DNA of 64,000 bases from an uncultured Lachnospiraceae bacterium (GTDB taxonomy: Bacteria; Bacillota; Clostridia; Lachnospirales; Lachnospiraceae), in assembly GCA_902476265.1 (NCBI GenBank), contig CABSCP010000001.1:1-64000 (forward strand), written 5' to 3'. Position 1 is the first letter of the stretch; every line of letters begins with the position of its first letter. The translations under genes and the position numbers were made by a program. The notes under the pieces are model-generated. The model did not search any database. It saw nothing but the letters and a program-made list of their open reading frames with translations, and was not told the origin of the DNA. Positions 23,287 through 33,293 of this stretch are shown here, piece after piece.

Positions 23287-24768
23287 ATGACAGAAAAAAT
23301 TCTTGCTTATATGCAGCATTATTCCATGATACCGGAAAACGGGAATATAGTGGCAGGCGTATCAGGCGGGCCGGATTCGGTCTGCCTTCTTCTGGTACTG
23401 GTGCGCCTTCAGGAACGCCTGGGCCTGCATCTGCGGGCGGTGCACGTCAATCATGGCCTGCGCAGCGAAGCAGGAGAGGACGCCGATTTTGTGCGGCATC
23501 TCTGCCGGGAATGGGAAGTTCCGCTCACGGTGATAGAAACAGATATCCGGAAGGTCTCTGCAGAAACGGGAGTCGGCAGCGAGGAAGCGGGCAGGAGAGT
23601 CCGTTACAGCGCTTTTGAAAAGGAACTTCGGAAAATGGACGAGAAATCCGGCGGACAGGGCTGCATCGCGGTGGCCCATAACCGGGACGACAGGGCGGAA
23701 ACCTTCTTATTTCATTTGTTCCGGGGGACAGGGCTGGACGGGATGGCAGGAATAAGGCCGGTGCGGCAGGATAGAAAATCCGGACAGCGCATCATCCGGC
23801 CGCTTTTGGATACCGGCAGAGAAGAAATCGAAGCGTTTTTGAAAAAAGAGGGGACAGGCTGGAGGATTGATGCCACCAACGCCCAGGATCTCTATACCAG
23901 GAACCGGATCCGCAACCGCATCCTGCCCTATGCAGAGGAGCACATCTGTGCAGGAGCCAGGGAGCATCTGGCAAAAGAAGCCGGGCTGCTCATGGAAACC
24001 GGGGATTTTATGAACAGGCAGACGGAAGCGGCCATGAAACGATGTCTGGATCCTAAGGAGGAAAACAAAGGGGCGCTGGCCCTGTCGGTTCACAGACTTT
24101 GGCAGGAAGACCCGTTTTTACGCAGGCTGTGCATCCGTGAATGTATGCTGTTGACAGGCAGCGGCAGAGATTTGACTTCCACTCATGTGGAGGGAGCGGA
24201 GACGCTTACAGGGGGAAATGTACAGAGCGGAAAACGGCTATGCCTTCCGGCGTGCGGGCTGGAGGTAGTCCGGGAATTTGACCGTCTGGTTTTTTACCCT
24301 GTTACCGGAAAGGAAAGTACTTCCACACCGGAAGGGCCGGGGCCGGAAATTCCGCTGACTTTTGGCCGGTTTCAGGTTCCCGGAATGGGAGAAATGGAAG
24401 CGAGGCTCCTGAAAAGAAACGGACCAAATGAGGAAGAATGCCTGAAAAATGCGATTTTTTTGGAAAATATCCCGCAAAAGAAGTATACGAAATGGTTCGA
24501 CTATGATAAAATAATAGAATCCGCCGTATTCCGGACACGGAGAACCGGAGACTATCTCACGATCAATGACAAGCTTGAGAAAAAGAGCCTGAAAAAATAT
24601 ATGATCGAAGAAAGGATTCCGGCAAACAGAAGAGATCAGCTGATGCTTTTGGCCGATGGGGCGCATATTATCTGGGTGCCGGGCCACAGAATCAGTACAG
24701 CGTATAAAGTGACCGCGCAGACGGCTGCAATTATTGAAATCCGCTGCTGTGACAGGAGAGAACAGTGA
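23287..24768 (+). CDS. tilS: tRNA(Ile)-lysidine synthetase TilS
   Basis: Modifies C34 of tRNA-Ile2 to lysidine so that it reads AUA. The PP-loop SGGPDS (26-31) binds ATP; HVNHGLRSEAGEDADF, VAHNRDDRAETFLFH and NRIRNRILP are family motifs. A C-terminal TilS domain follows (RTGDYLTINDKLEKKSLKKYMIEERIP). 493 residues, normal. GGAGAC precedes ATG. Same order as Bacillus tilS-hprT-ftsH. Leader repeats may set its expression. Confidence 0.93.
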   Translation: MTEKILAYMQHYSMIPENGNIVAGVSGGPDSVCLLLVLVRLQERLGLHLRAVHVNHGLRSEAGEDADFVRHLCREWEVPLTVIETDIRKVSAETGVGSEEAGRRVRYSAFEKELRKMDEKSGGQGCIAVAHNRDDRAETFLFHLFRGTGLDGMAGIRPVRQDRKSGQRIIRPLLDTGREEIEAFLKKEGTGWRIDATNAQDLYTRNRIRNRILPYAEEHICAGAREHLAKEAGLLMETGDFMNRQTEAAMKRCLDPKEENKGALALSVHRLWQEDPFLRRLCIRECMLLTGSGRDLTSTHVEGAETLTGGNVQSGKRLCLPACGLEVVREFDRLVFYPVTGKESTSTPEGPGPEIPLTFGRFQVPGMGEMEARLLKRNGPNEEECLKNAIFLENIPQKKYTKWFDYDKIIESAVFRTRRTGDYLTINDKLEKKSLKKYMIEERIPANRRDQLMLLADGAHIIWVPGHRISTAYKVTAQTAAIIEIRCCDRREQ

Positions 24769-24798
24769 CGGGAATATACTTTAGAGGAGGAAATCATA

Positions 24799-25323
24799 AT
24801 GGCTGAGAGAATTGAAGTTTTACTGACGGAAAAGGAAGTGGATGACAGAATCCAGGCGATCGGAGAACAGATCAGCAGAGACTACGAGGGAAAACAGGTT
24901 CATCTGGTATGTGTTTTAAAGGGCGGCAGCTTTTTCATGTGTGAGCTGGCAAAGAGGATCAGCGTGCCGGTTTCTCTGGACTTCATGTCTGTTTCCAGCT
25001 ATGGAAGCGACACCAAATCCAGCGGCGTGATCAAGATCGTAAAGGATCTGGATGAATCTTTAAAGGATAAAAATGTCATCGTGGTGGAAGATATCGTGGA
25101 TTCCGGCCGCACATTGAGCTACCTGTTGAAAATGCTGCAGGCAAGAGGACCGAAAAGCCTGGCCCTGTGCACGCTGCTGGATAAACCGGAGCGCCGTGTG
25201 GTTGATGTAAATGTGAACTACACCGGATTCCAGATCCCGGATGAATTCGTAGTGGGCTATGGCCTGGACTATGACCAGAGATACAGAAACCTGCCTTATA
25301 TCGGCGTGGTAAAATTTGATTAA
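24799..25323 (+). CDS. hpt: Hypoxanthine phosphoribosyltransferase
   Basis: Salvages hypoxanthine and guanine with PRPP. The 174-residue protein carries the PRPP loop VIVVEDIVDSGRTL, CVLKGGSFFMCELAKRI near the start, and DEFVVGYGLDYDQRYRNLPYIG at the end. GAGGAGG precedes the ATG. It lies between tilS and ftsH, as in Bacillus. Confidence 0.95.
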   Translation: MAERIEVLLTEKEVDDRIQAIGEQISRDYEGKQVHLVCVLKGGSFFMCELAKRISVPVSLDFMSVSSYGSDTKSSGVIKIVKDLDESLKDKNVIVVEDIVDSGRTLSYLLKMLQARGPKSLALCTLLDKPERRVVDVNVNYTGFQIPDEFVVGYGLDYDQRYRNLPYIGVVKFD

Positions 25324-25374
25324 TAGAAAGAGGTATAAAGATTTAAAATGGCCTTTGGGCCGAAGGAGGATGCA

Positions 25375-27186
25375 GTGAATAAAAACGGCAGAGGAATTAA
25401 CCTGGTTATTTCCCTTTTGCTTGTTGTCATGCTGATTTTTTGGTTTTCCAGCACCTTGAAAAGAATGGAAAGCACATGCACACAGGCGGAATTTAACCAG
25501 TTGCTGGATTCAGGGGATGTTTCAGGGGTTCTGGTCATACAGAACAGGGAAATTCCCACAGGATCTGCCCAGATTAATTTAAAGTCAGGCGGGGAGAAAA
25601 TCCTCAATGTGACGGATGTCAATGCGCTGATCAGCCAGCTGGAAGGGAAAGGGATCGATCCGGTCATCCAGGATGTGCCCAAGGAAAATGTTTTCCTCAC
25701 CTCCATATTGCCGGCGCTCATCATGGTGGGCGGCGTGCTGCTGATCTTCATGATGATGAACGCCCAGAACGCCCAGATGAACGGCGGCAGCAAGATGATG
25801 AATTTCGGCAAGAGCAGGGCGCGTATGAGTGTGGCAGGGGACAGCAAGATCACGTTGAAAGATGTGGCCGGCCTGAAGGAGGAGAAAGAGGATCTGCAGG
25901 AAATTGTGGATTTCCTTCGGGAACCTGCGAAGTTTACGAAGGTGGGGGCCAGAATCCCCAAGGGCGTCCTTCTGGAAGGACCTCCCGGAACCGGTAAGAC
26001 GTTGTTGGCGAAGGCGATTGCCGGAGAAGCCAACGTTCCGTTTTTCTCCATCTCCGGTTCGGATTTTGTAGAAATGTTCGTAGGCGTGGGCGCGTCCCGT
26101 GTGAGGGATTTGTTTGAAGAAGCGAAAAAGAATGCGCCCTGTATCGTTTTTATCGATGAGATCGATGCGGTTGCCAGACGCAGGGGTACCGGCATGGGCG
26201 GCGGCCATGATGAAAGAGAACAGACATTAAACCAGATGCTGGTGGAAATGGACGGTTTTGGCGTCAACGAAGGAATTATTGTCATGGCGGCCACAAACCG
26301 CGTGGATATTCTGGATCCTGCGATCCTGCGCCCGGGCCGGTTTGACAGAAAGATCAGCGTCGGGACTCCGGATGTGGGCGGCAGAGAAGATATCCTGAAA
26401 GTGCATGCCAAGAACAAACCTCTGGCGGACGATGTGGATTTAAAACAGATCGCCCAGACTACGGCGGGCTTTACCGGAGCGGATCTGGAAAACCTTTTAA
26501 ACGAAGCGGCGATTATAGCGGCAAAAGAGGACAGGGCTTTTGTCAATCAGGATGATATGAAAAAGGCGTTTGTCAAGGTGGGAATCGGTTCTGAGAAGAG
26601 GAGCCGTATTATTTCCGATAAGGAAAAGAAAATCACGGCCTATCATGAAGCGGGTCATGCGATTTTATTCCATGTACTGCCTGATGTGGGGCCGGTATAT
26701 TCCATATCCATCATTCCTACCGGCATCGGCGCGGCAGGCTATACCATGCCTCTGCCTGAACGGGATGATATGTTCATGACCAAAGGACAGATGCTGCAGG
26801 AGATCATGGTTTCCCTGGGCGGGCGTATTGCGGAGGAGATCATTTTTGATGATATCACCACAGGAGCCTCCAGCGATATCAAGAAAGCGACTCAGATCGC
26901 AAAGAAGATGGTGACACGTTTCGGCATGTCTGAAAACGTGGGCGTTATCTGCTATGATGATGATGACGATGAAGTATTCATCGGACGGGACCTGGCCCAT
27001 GCCAAGGCGCACAGCGAACTGGTCAGCGGTGAAATCGACCGGGAGATCAAGCGCATCATAGATGAGTGCTACGCCAGGGCGAAAGATCTGATCCTGACAA
27101 ACGAAGAAGTGCTGCATAAATGCGCACAGCTTCTGCTGGAAAAGGAAAAGATCAACCGCACGGAGTTCGAAGCGCTGTTTATATAA
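25375..27186 (+). CDS. ftsH: ATP-dependent zinc metalloprotease FtsH
   Basis: Membrane AAA+ protease that degrades membrane and regulatory proteins and is needed for sporulation in Bacillus. Start is GTG at 25375, 5 bp after AAGGAGG; an ATG at 25348 precedes that site and is rejected. 603 residues: membrane helices at about 10-25 and 108-128, Walker A GPPGTGKT (202-209), Walker B VFIDEID, the SRH region ATNRVDILDPAILRPGRFDR and the zinc motif HEAGH (424-428). The C-terminus is shorter than in Bacillus. Last gene of the operon. Confidence 0.95.
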   Translation: MNKNGRGINLVISLLLVVMLIFWFSSTLKRMESTCTQAEFNQLLDSGDVSGVLVIQNREIPTGSAQINLKSGGEKILNVTDVNALISQLEGKGIDPVIQDVPKENVFLTSILPALIMVGGVLLIFMMMNAQNAQMNGGSKMMNFGKSRARMSVAGDSKITLKDVAGLKEEKEDLQEIVDFLREPAKFTKVGARIPKGVLLEGPPGTGKTLLAKAIAGEANVPFFSISGSDFVEMFVGVGASRVRDLFEEAKKNAPCIVFIDEIDAVARRRGTGMGGGHDEREQTLNQMLVEMDGFGVNEGIIVMAATNRVDILDPAILRPGRFDRKISVGTPDVGGREDILKVHAKNKPLADDVDLKQIAQTTAGFTGADLENLLNEAAIIAAKEDRAFVNQDDMKKAFVKVGIGSEKRSRIISDKEKKITAYHEAGHAILFHVLPDVGPVYSISIIPTGIGAAGYTMPLPERDDMFMTKGQMLQEIMVSLGGRIAEEIIFDDITTGASSDIKKATQIAKKMVTRFGMSENVGVICYDDDDDEVFIGRDLAHAKAHSELVSGEIDREIKRIIDECYARAKDLILTNEEVLHKCAQLLLEKEKINRTEFEALFI

Positions 27187-27224
27187 AAGGCCGGGATATG
27201 TTATTTAGAAATGCAATTAGTAAA

Positions 27225-27267
27225 AATTCACAAAAATGGAGTTGCGAATTTGTAATATTTGTGAATT
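27225..27267. repeat. Inverted repeat before the GH13 gene
   Basis: AATTCACAAA (27225-27234) and TTTGTGAATT (27258-27267) are exact complements around 23 bp. A TATAAT lies at 27301-27306 and a run of nine C at 27315-27323. This could be an operator plus a start site for a short transcript that ends at 27405. Confidence 0.4.
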
Positions 27268-27380
27268 CCGGGTATGTACAAAATGGGTTGGGTTTGATAT
27301 TATAATACTCGTAACCCCCCCCCAATACATTATATAGTTTTTTGCTATACCCCATAAGAAGAAATACCTTCTCTAAAAAG

Positions 27381-27405
27381 GACAGCCTAACCCGCTGTCT
27401 TTTTT
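27381..27405 (+). terminator. Terminator after ftsH
   Basis: GACAGC/GCTGTC stem with a seven-base loop, followed by six T. Confidence 0.8.
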
Positions 27406-27426
27406 ACTGTCCGGGGGCAGAAATGC

Positions 27427-27455
27427 TTGCCATTCTCTTTTTTCTATTATACAAT
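27427..27455 (+). promoter_or_regulatory. SigA promoter of the GH13 gene
   Basis: TTGCCA (27427-27432), 17-bp spacer, TACAAT (27450-27455); leader of about 17 nt. Confidence 0.65.
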
Positions 27456-27478
27456 GACTCTATAAGGGAGTGTATGTG

Positions 27479-29626
27479 ATGGATTTTGATTCTTTATTCA
27501 AAGACCAGCAGTACCTGAATGAAATGCGGCCCGTATTCAGCAAAAGGGCGCTTTACAGTGATACAACAGAAAATTATGTTACACCGGCCGAGCCTGCGCC
27601 CTACAGCAGGGTAAAAATTCGCTTCCGGGCGAAGAGGAGCAACATCGACCGGGTTTTTTTAGTGTGTAAAGGTCAGAAACATTTGATGTTCAAGGTATTA
27701 TCTGACAGGCAGTTCGATTATTATGAAGCGAAACTGCAGCTGGATAACGAGAAGATTACTTACTATTTTGAAATACAGGCAGGAGCGATTAACTGCTATT
27801 ATGACTTCCGGGGTGTGGTCAAACGTCCGGATGAGCACTACAATTTTGCCATCATACCTGGATTTGATACGCCTGACTGGGCGAAAGGGGCGGTAATGTA
27901 TCAGATTTATGTGGACCGCTTCTGCAACGGCGACCCTTCCAACGATGTGCTGACCAATGAATATCAGTATATCGGGGATAAGAGCCGTCATGTGGAGGAC
28001 TGGTACCGTTATCCTTCCTCTATGGATGTCAGGGATTTTTACGGCGGCGATCTGCAGGGCGTGCTGGACAAGATGGATTATCTGGAGGAGCTGGGCATTG
28101 AGGTGATTTATTTCAACCCGCTTTTTGTGTCCCCCTCCAATCATAAATACGATATCCAGGATTATGACCATATTGACCCTCATTATGGAAAGATCGTGAA
28201 GGACGGCGGCCGTCTGCTGGAACACTGGGAGACGGATAATACCCATGCCGAGCGCTATATCCGCCGGGTGACGGATCCGGTAAATCTGCAGGCCAGCGAT
28301 GAAATGTTCATAAAGGTGGTGCAGGAAGCTCATAAGAGAGGCATGAAGGTGATTCTGGACGGTGTGTTCAATCACTGCGGTTCCTTCAATAAATGGCTGG
28401 ACAGGGAGCGCATTTATGAAAACCAGCCCGGCTATGAAAAGGGCGCTTATGTTTCCGGAGACAGTCCCTATCACAGCTATTTTAAGTTTCATGATGAAAA
28501 CCGGTTTCCTTATAATCCAACCTATGACGGCTGGTGGGGGCATGACACCCTGCCCAAGCTGAATTATGAAGGTTCCAGGAAACTGGAAGAATACATCATG
28601 TATATTGCAAGAAAATGGGTATCCCCTCCCTTTAATGCGGATGGATGGCGTCTGGATGTAGCTGCTGATCTGGGACATTCTCCGGAATATAACCATAAAT
28701 TCTGGGCGATGTTCAGAGATGCCGTAAAGGAGGCAAATCCCAATGCGATTGTCCTTGCCGAACATTATGGGGATCCTTTCAGCTGGCTGCAGGGCGACCA
28801 GTGGGATACGATCATGAATTACGATGCATTTATGGAACCGGTCACCTGGTTTTTGACCGGAATGGAAAAACACAGTGACGACTGCCGGATGGATCTGATG
28901 GGCAATGCAGATAATTTCCTGAATGCCATGGCTTATCACGGAGCGAGCATGGCGATGCCCTCCTGGATGACTTCCATGAATGAACTTTCCAACCACGACC
29001 ATTCCCGGTTTTTAACCAGGACCAATCATAAAGTGGGACGCACCAATAACCTGGGGCCGGAGGCGGCCAATCAGGATGTGAATAAGGCTGTATTCATGGA
29101 GGCAGTTGTGATCCAGATGACCTGGGCCGGATCCCCCACCATCTATTACGGGGACGAAGCGGGGCTTTGCGGATTCACCGACCCGGATAACCGGCGCACT
29201 TATCCCTGGGGCAGGGAAGATAAACGGCTGATCGACTTCCATCGGGATATCATCAGAATACACCGCAGGACACCGGAGTTTAAAAAGGGCTCTACAAAAT
29301 GGCTGCATTCCGATTTCAATTTTATCGCATACGGCCGTTTTACAAAGACATATCATTCCGTGATACTGGTCAATAATAATGAACATGAAATCAACAAGGA
29401 AATATCCGTATGGGAACTGGGGATTCCTCAGGATGCCGAGCTGAACCGTCTCATTTATACCTGGGAAAAGGGGTACGATACCAATCCGGTTTCCTATGAA
29501 GCCACGGCAGGCAGCATCAATGTGACCATGCCCCGGACTTCGGCCATGATTCTTCAGTATGTGAATGAAGAGGAGCCGCAGCTGGAACGTCAGAAAGTGA
29601 GAAAAAGTTTCTGGCAGATCCGCTGA
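27479..29626 (+). CDS. GH13 alpha-glycosidase (neopullulanase/alpha-amylase type)
   Basis: A 715-residue alpha-glucan hydrolase. An N-terminal Ig-like domain (about 25-125) precedes the GH13 barrel (from AVMYQIYVDRFCNGD). Catalytic residues are D393 in DGWRLDVAADLG, E428 in LAEHYGDP and D507 in NHDHSR. There is no signal peptide, so it probably acts on intracellular maltodextrins or glycogen, in keeping with the debranching-type gene at 63093. The ATG at 27479 is 8 bp after AGGGAG; two in-frame GTGs just upstream are less likely. Monocistronic, with its own promoter and terminator. Exact linkage specificity is not assignable. Confidence 0.85.
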   Translation: MDFDSLFKDQQYLNEMRPVFSKRALYSDTTENYVTPAEPAPYSRVKIRFRAKRSNIDRVFLVCKGQKHLMFKVLSDRQFDYYEAKLQLDNEKITYYFEIQAGAINCYYDFRGVVKRPDEHYNFAIIPGFDTPDWAKGAVMYQIYVDRFCNGDPSNDVLTNEYQYIGDKSRHVEDWYRYPSSMDVRDFYGGDLQGVLDKMDYLEELGIEVIYFNPLFVSPSNHKYDIQDYDHIDPHYGKIVKDGGRLLEHWETDNTHAERYIRRVTDPVNLQASDEMFIKVVQEAHKRGMKVILDGVFNHCGSFNKWLDRERIYENQPGYEKGAYVSGDSPYHSYFKFHDENRFPYNPTYDGWWGHDTLPKLNYEGSRKLEEYIMYIARKWVSPPFNADGWRLDVAADLGHSPEYNHKFWAMFRDAVKEANPNAIVLAEHYGDPFSWLQGDQWDTIMNYDAFMEPVTWFLTGMEKHSDDCRMDLMGNADNFLNAMAYHGASMAMPSWMTSMNELSNHDHSRFLTRTNHKVGRTNNLGPEAANQDVNKAVFMEAVVIQMTWAGSPTIYYGDEAGLCGFTDPDNRRTYPWGREDKRLIDFHRDIIRIHRRTPEFKKGSTKWLHSDFNFIAYGRFTKTYHSVILVNNNEHEINKEISVWELGIPQDAELNRLIYTWEKGYDTNPVSYEATAGSINVTMPRTSAMILQYVNEEEPQLERQKVRKSFWQIR

Positions 29627-29658
29627 AAGGCGTTAAACAAATAGCAATAATAGAAGAG

Positions 29659-29708
29659 AGCCTTTCTGACCACGGTGACAGCATGTCATCCCCTCAGAAA
29701 GGCTTTTT
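29659..29708 (+). terminator. Terminator after the GH13 gene
   Basis: AGCCTTTCTGA pairs with TCAGAAAGGCT, enclosing a smaller TGACA/TGTCA hairpin, with a T5 tail. Confidence 0.85.
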
Positions 29709-29832
29709 GCATCCTGTAAAGTGTGGTTAGTGACAATCACCGGAGCACAATGATGAGACGGACGGCTTCATTTGTAAAAAATATGGTATGATAGAAAGAG
29801 AACCGAAGTTTCAAAAGAAAGGGGGGCACCAT

Positions 29833-30543
29833 ATGAGAAAAAAGAGGAATGAGAAGAATAGAGAGGGAACCCGGGATTTTATCAGAGTCAGCAGTTTAAC
29901 AAAGGATTTTGGTTATAATTATGAAATCAGACGGGTATTGGACAACGTCAGTTTAGAGGTACAGGAAGGGGAGTTTCTCGCCATTATGGGGGAATCCGGA
30001 AGTGGAAAATCCACATTGCTCCGCTTGATGGGAGGTATCATTTGCCCTACCGGCGGGGAAGTTACTGTGGATGATGTGAATTTATTTCAGTTAAATGAAG
30101 ATGAACGCACGGAATACCGGCGAAGCAATATCGGATTTATTTTTCAGGATTATAATCTTCTCCCCTTTTTAAACGGTATGGATAATATCATGCTCCCCGC
30201 AAAACTGGATGGCGCTGCGGATGACGGGGATTATCTGAATGAACTGGTGAGAGAGCTGGGGATCGAAGAACAGCTTTTCCAGCGGGCGGAAACGTTGTCA
30301 GGAGGGCAGCAGCAGAGAACAGCCATCGCGAGAGCTTTTTACAGCAGGCCCAAAATAATTTTAGCGGACGAGCCTACAGGGAATCTGGATATAAAAAACG
30401 GCATGCAGGTGATGGAGCTTTTCGGACAGCTGCGCCGCCGCTACGAACAGACGGTGGTCATGGTGACGCATGACAGGAGGATGGCGGAGCAGGCGGACAG
30501 GATATTATGGATAAGGGATGGAAAACTGACAGATGAGCGCTGA
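29833..30543 (+). CDS. ABC ATPase, MacB/LolD/BceA type
   Basis: A 236-residue ATPase: Walker A GESGSGKS (53-60), Q-loop FIFQDYNLLPFL, signature LSGGQQQRTAIARA, Walker B IILADEPTGNLD, H-loop VTHD. It pairs with the FtsX-type permease whose start it overlaps by 11 bp. Such pairs act in peptide-antibiotic resistance, lipoprotein release or signalling. The ATG at 29833 follows a GGGGGG-C site; an upstream in-frame ATG at 29788 overlaps a TATGAT box and is rejected. The N-terminus is unusually lysine/arginine-rich. Confidence 0.85.
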   Translation: MRKKRNEKNREGTRDFIRVSSLTKDFGYNYEIRRVLDNVSLEVQEGEFLAIMGESGSGKSTLLRLMGGIICPTGGEVTVDDVNLFQLNEDERTEYRRSNIGFIFQDYNLLPFLNGMDNIMLPAKLDGAADDGDYLNELVRELGIEEQLFQRAETLSGGQQQRTAIARAFYSRPKIILADEPTGNLDIKNGMQVMELFGQLRRRYEQTVVMVTHDRRMAEQADRILWIRDGKLTDER

Positions 30544-33235
30544 CAGAACTGCAAAAAAAATTTTACTGGATGGATTTGAACAGCAGAAACGGCGGCAAAT
30601 CCGGCTTCAGACTGCAGCAATTGCGGCGGTTTTCCTGATTCTCTGGGTGATGACGGCGTTTACTTATGGCAGAATAAACGCTGAAGAGATCACAAAAATC
30701 AGAGAAAGAGGAATGACAGCGGATGCATGGCTGGAAAACGGAAAAGGTGTCCAGGATCATACGCTGGCCTCGTTGGATTTCGTGGAGCGGGTGGGAAGAG
30801 AAAAAGCGGCCGGTCTGTTGAAAAAAGACGGGCGGAAGATCGGTATATTCCGGTATGCGGATGAGGAAACTTTTGAGAAGATGCTCCGCCCTGCATATGG
30901 GATGGTGACCGGTTCCTATCCCCGGAAAAGGGAAGAGATCATGCTGTCCGTCAGCTGTCTGGAGGATATGGGGATATCCGAGCCACAGCCGGGAATGAAA
31001 CTGCCTTTAGAGCTGGACTGGTACGGGATGAAAGAACGGACCGGAGGCCTGACCTTTGTGCTCTCGGGATATTTTGAGGATTATGCGGCAGCAGAGAAAG
31101 AGAGTGCGCCGGCTTACATATCGTGGGCCCTGATGGAAGAAAATGACGTGGATCTCTATCCTGCCAGGATTTTGATAGATGTGAAAGCAGAAAGAATCGG
31201 GGACCGGAGACTGGAAATACGGCTGTATGATGAGGCATTCCTGTATGATGCGGATCAGGTATATGTTGTGCCGGGCACTATAGAATCAAAGGCTGTGCAA
31301 GAGGCATTCGGCGGTTACGGCGTTTTGATTTTTGCAGGAGGACTGATCCTTCTGTGCCTGGGATTTTTTATTTATCATCTGCAGTTCCTCACTTTATACC
31401 GGGAAGAAAAAAATTATTGGCTGCTTCAGATGATAGGCACTTCCCGAAAGCAGATCAGGGATCTGTATATCGCGCAGACCGGGAAGCTGTTTTTTCGCGG
31501 GGTAACAGCCGGAACCCTTGTCGGAATCCCTGTCGTGTTCCGGGGAATCCCTGCTTTGTTAAACAGGCTGTACATGAGCGGTCAGGAAAACAGAAATTGG
31601 ATTTTTGCTCCCGGTCTGTGGTTTTGGATCGGCACAGCATTGACCGTAGCGGCGATCTGTCTGATATCCGTTCTGCTGAATCTGGAGGAACTCAACAGAA
31701 TGCTGGAAGAGGAGTCCGGTGCAAACCGGAAAATCAGGGTGAAAGAAAGAAGGACGGCAAAGACAAAGCGTTTCCGACTGTTCCGAAAAATGGACGCGGT
31801 GAGCTGTCTGGCAATCCAAAACCTGCTGTGCAGCAGGAAAAAACTGCTGTTATCGGTGCTGACCCTGTTTTTGGGATGTGAAACTGCGCTGTGTGCAACC
31901 GTGATATTCCGGGGGCTGGACAGTCAGAATGAGCGGAATCAAAATCCGGATTTTCAGATTGGCATAACAAAAGAGGCGCTGGATCATTATCCCTATGCGG
32001 AAGCGAAAGAGGCGGAAACGGCAATTATTTTTGACAAAACTCTTTTGGAAGAAGAAGCGCTGCGTCAGATTGCCCGAATTGCCGAAATTCCGACAGAACG
32101 GATCGGAAGGGAATACGGGTGCCTGGCTAAAGTGGATGATGTCAATGAAGCGGAATATTTTGCCGTGGAAAGGGGCAAACGACAGAGTCGTTCCCAAAAT
32201 GCGCTGGCCCCCTTTTATAACAACAGCTATGGGCTGTGGGACGGTACGGGCGCAGGATATTACGGCATTGGTATTTTGAGGGTGCTTGAAGAGGAGGAAA
32301 TGGGCCGGTTAAAGGACTGGGTGAAAGAAAACGGACCGGAAATCGACTGGAATAAGCTGATCGAAGAAAACGGGACACTGATCGCTCATGGCGGCGCTCT
32401 GTCCCGGGAGAAGCAAGATCTGGCCGGGAGTGTGACGGAGAGAAAGCTGTGGTTATATCCGGTGAATGCGCTTTATCCGAAAGAGGATACCTATATAGAA
32501 AAAGGACAGTTGGAAAATCTGGGATATTTAGATTATGAAAAGGAAAATTTTCCTGTCCGTTTGAACTGGAACGGAAAAAATATCCTTTATTTTTTGATTT
32601 CCCCACAGACTCTGAAAAAGGTGAAGGACTTGCCGGTGCAAACTTTCCGGATATTTTTTGATGTGGATCCCCAAAAAGAGGAGTACATCAAAAAGCAGCT
32701 GAAATCATGGGTGAGGGATGCGAATGTCAGATTTCGTCTGGAAAACCGCCAAAGAACGGATTTGCTGTCTTTAACCTGTAATTCGGATTTGACCGTGGCC
32801 GAAGCGGAAAAGCTGAAGGCGGAGAAAATCATGATACTTTGTCTCAGCATGGCTTTTTGTACGGCAGGAATCATGAACTTTTTTAATCTGATCTTATCTG
32901 ATCTGCTGGGAAGGAAAAAAGAGATTTTCATTCTGAGGGATATCGGCATGACATCAAAACAGATGAATAAAATGTTCCGGCTGGAAGGGCTGTTTTACTG
33001 GGCCAGTGTCTGGACCGCGCTTTTAACGGCAGGCAGCGGTATTCTGTGGCTCGTACAGGAGCGGATGAGACAGCAAAAGAGCACCTTTGTCTTTCTGTGG
33101 CCGGTGAAGATGTATGTGATCATCGCAGCCGTGTCATTGACCGTTTGTATTGTGATACCAAAGGCGGTCTATAATCGGCTGGGAGAGAAAAAGTCAGAGA
33201 AAAAAGAAAAGGAATCTCAGGTGCCGGATAAATAA
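30533..33235 (+). CDS. FtsX-family ABC permease, 900 residues
   Basis: A large permease with one membrane segment at about 24-42, an extracellular region, a first block of three helices (about 262-285, 315-340, 360-385), a short basic loop, a second start helix near 438-455, another extracellular region of about 290 residues, and a final three-helix block (about 765-890). This duplicated FtsX layout is typical of MacB-like and lipoprotein-type clostridial exporters. Forms a transporter with the upstream ATPase. No dedicated sensor kinase adjoins it. Substrate unknown. Confidence 0.8.
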   Translation: MSADRTAKKILLDGFEQQKRRQIRLQTAAIAAVFLILWVMTAFTYGRINAEEITKIRERGMTADAWLENGKGVQDHTLASLDFVERVGREKAAGLLKKDGRKIGIFRYADEETFEKMLRPAYGMVTGSYPRKREEIMLSVSCLEDMGISEPQPGMKLPLELDWYGMKERTGGLTFVLSGYFEDYAAAEKESAPAYISWALMEENDVDLYPARILIDVKAERIGDRRLEIRLYDEAFLYDADQVYVVPGTIESKAVQEAFGGYGVLIFAGGLILLCLGFFIYHLQFLTLYREEKNYWLLQMIGTSRKQIRDLYIAQTGKLFFRGVTAGTLVGIPVVFRGIPALLNRLYMSGQENRNWIFAPGLWFWIGTALTVAAICLISVLLNLEELNRMLEEESGANRKIRVKERRTAKTKRFRLFRKMDAVSCLAIQNLLCSRKKLLLSVLTLFLGCETALCATVIFRGLDSQNERNQNPDFQIGITKEALDHYPYAEAKEAETAIIFDKTLLEEEALRQIARIAEIPTERIGREYGCLAKVDDVNEAEYFAVERGKRQSRSQNALAPFYNNSYGLWDGTGAGYYGIGILRVLEEEEMGRLKDWVKENGPEIDWNKLIEENGTLIAHGGALSREKQDLAGSVTERKLWLYPVNALYPKEDTYIEKGQLENLGYLDYEKENFPVRLNWNGKNILYFLISPQTLKKVKDLPVQTFRIFFDVDPQKEEYIKKQLKSWVRDANVRFRLENRQRTDLLSLTCNSDLTVAEAEKLKAEKIMILCLSMAFCTAGIMNFFNLILSDLLGRKKEIFILRDIGMTSKQMNKMFRLEGLFYWASVWTALLTAGSGILWLVQERMRQQKSTFVFLWPVKMYVIIAAVSLTVCIVIPKAVYNRLGEKKSEKKEKESQVPDK

Positions 33236-33293
33236 AGGACCGGAGATTCCGGGAGTCTGTCATTTCAAAGAGGTGACCGAATATTCCTTATTC

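Noticed and set aside
25320..26546. 408-codon minus-strand open frame opposite ftsH
   Set aside because: Shadow of a conserved gene; Ser/Pro-rich composition typical of antisense translation.
27315..27323. Phase-variable C tract switching a gene
   Set aside because: The tract lies outside any coding frame and upstream of a terminator, so it cannot frameshift a protein; kept only as part of a possible transcript start.
27698..29002. 434-codon minus-strand open frame opposite the GH13 gene
   Set aside because: The plus strand encodes an intact GH13 enzyme with all catalytic residues; the antisense frame has no ribosome-binding site or family motif.
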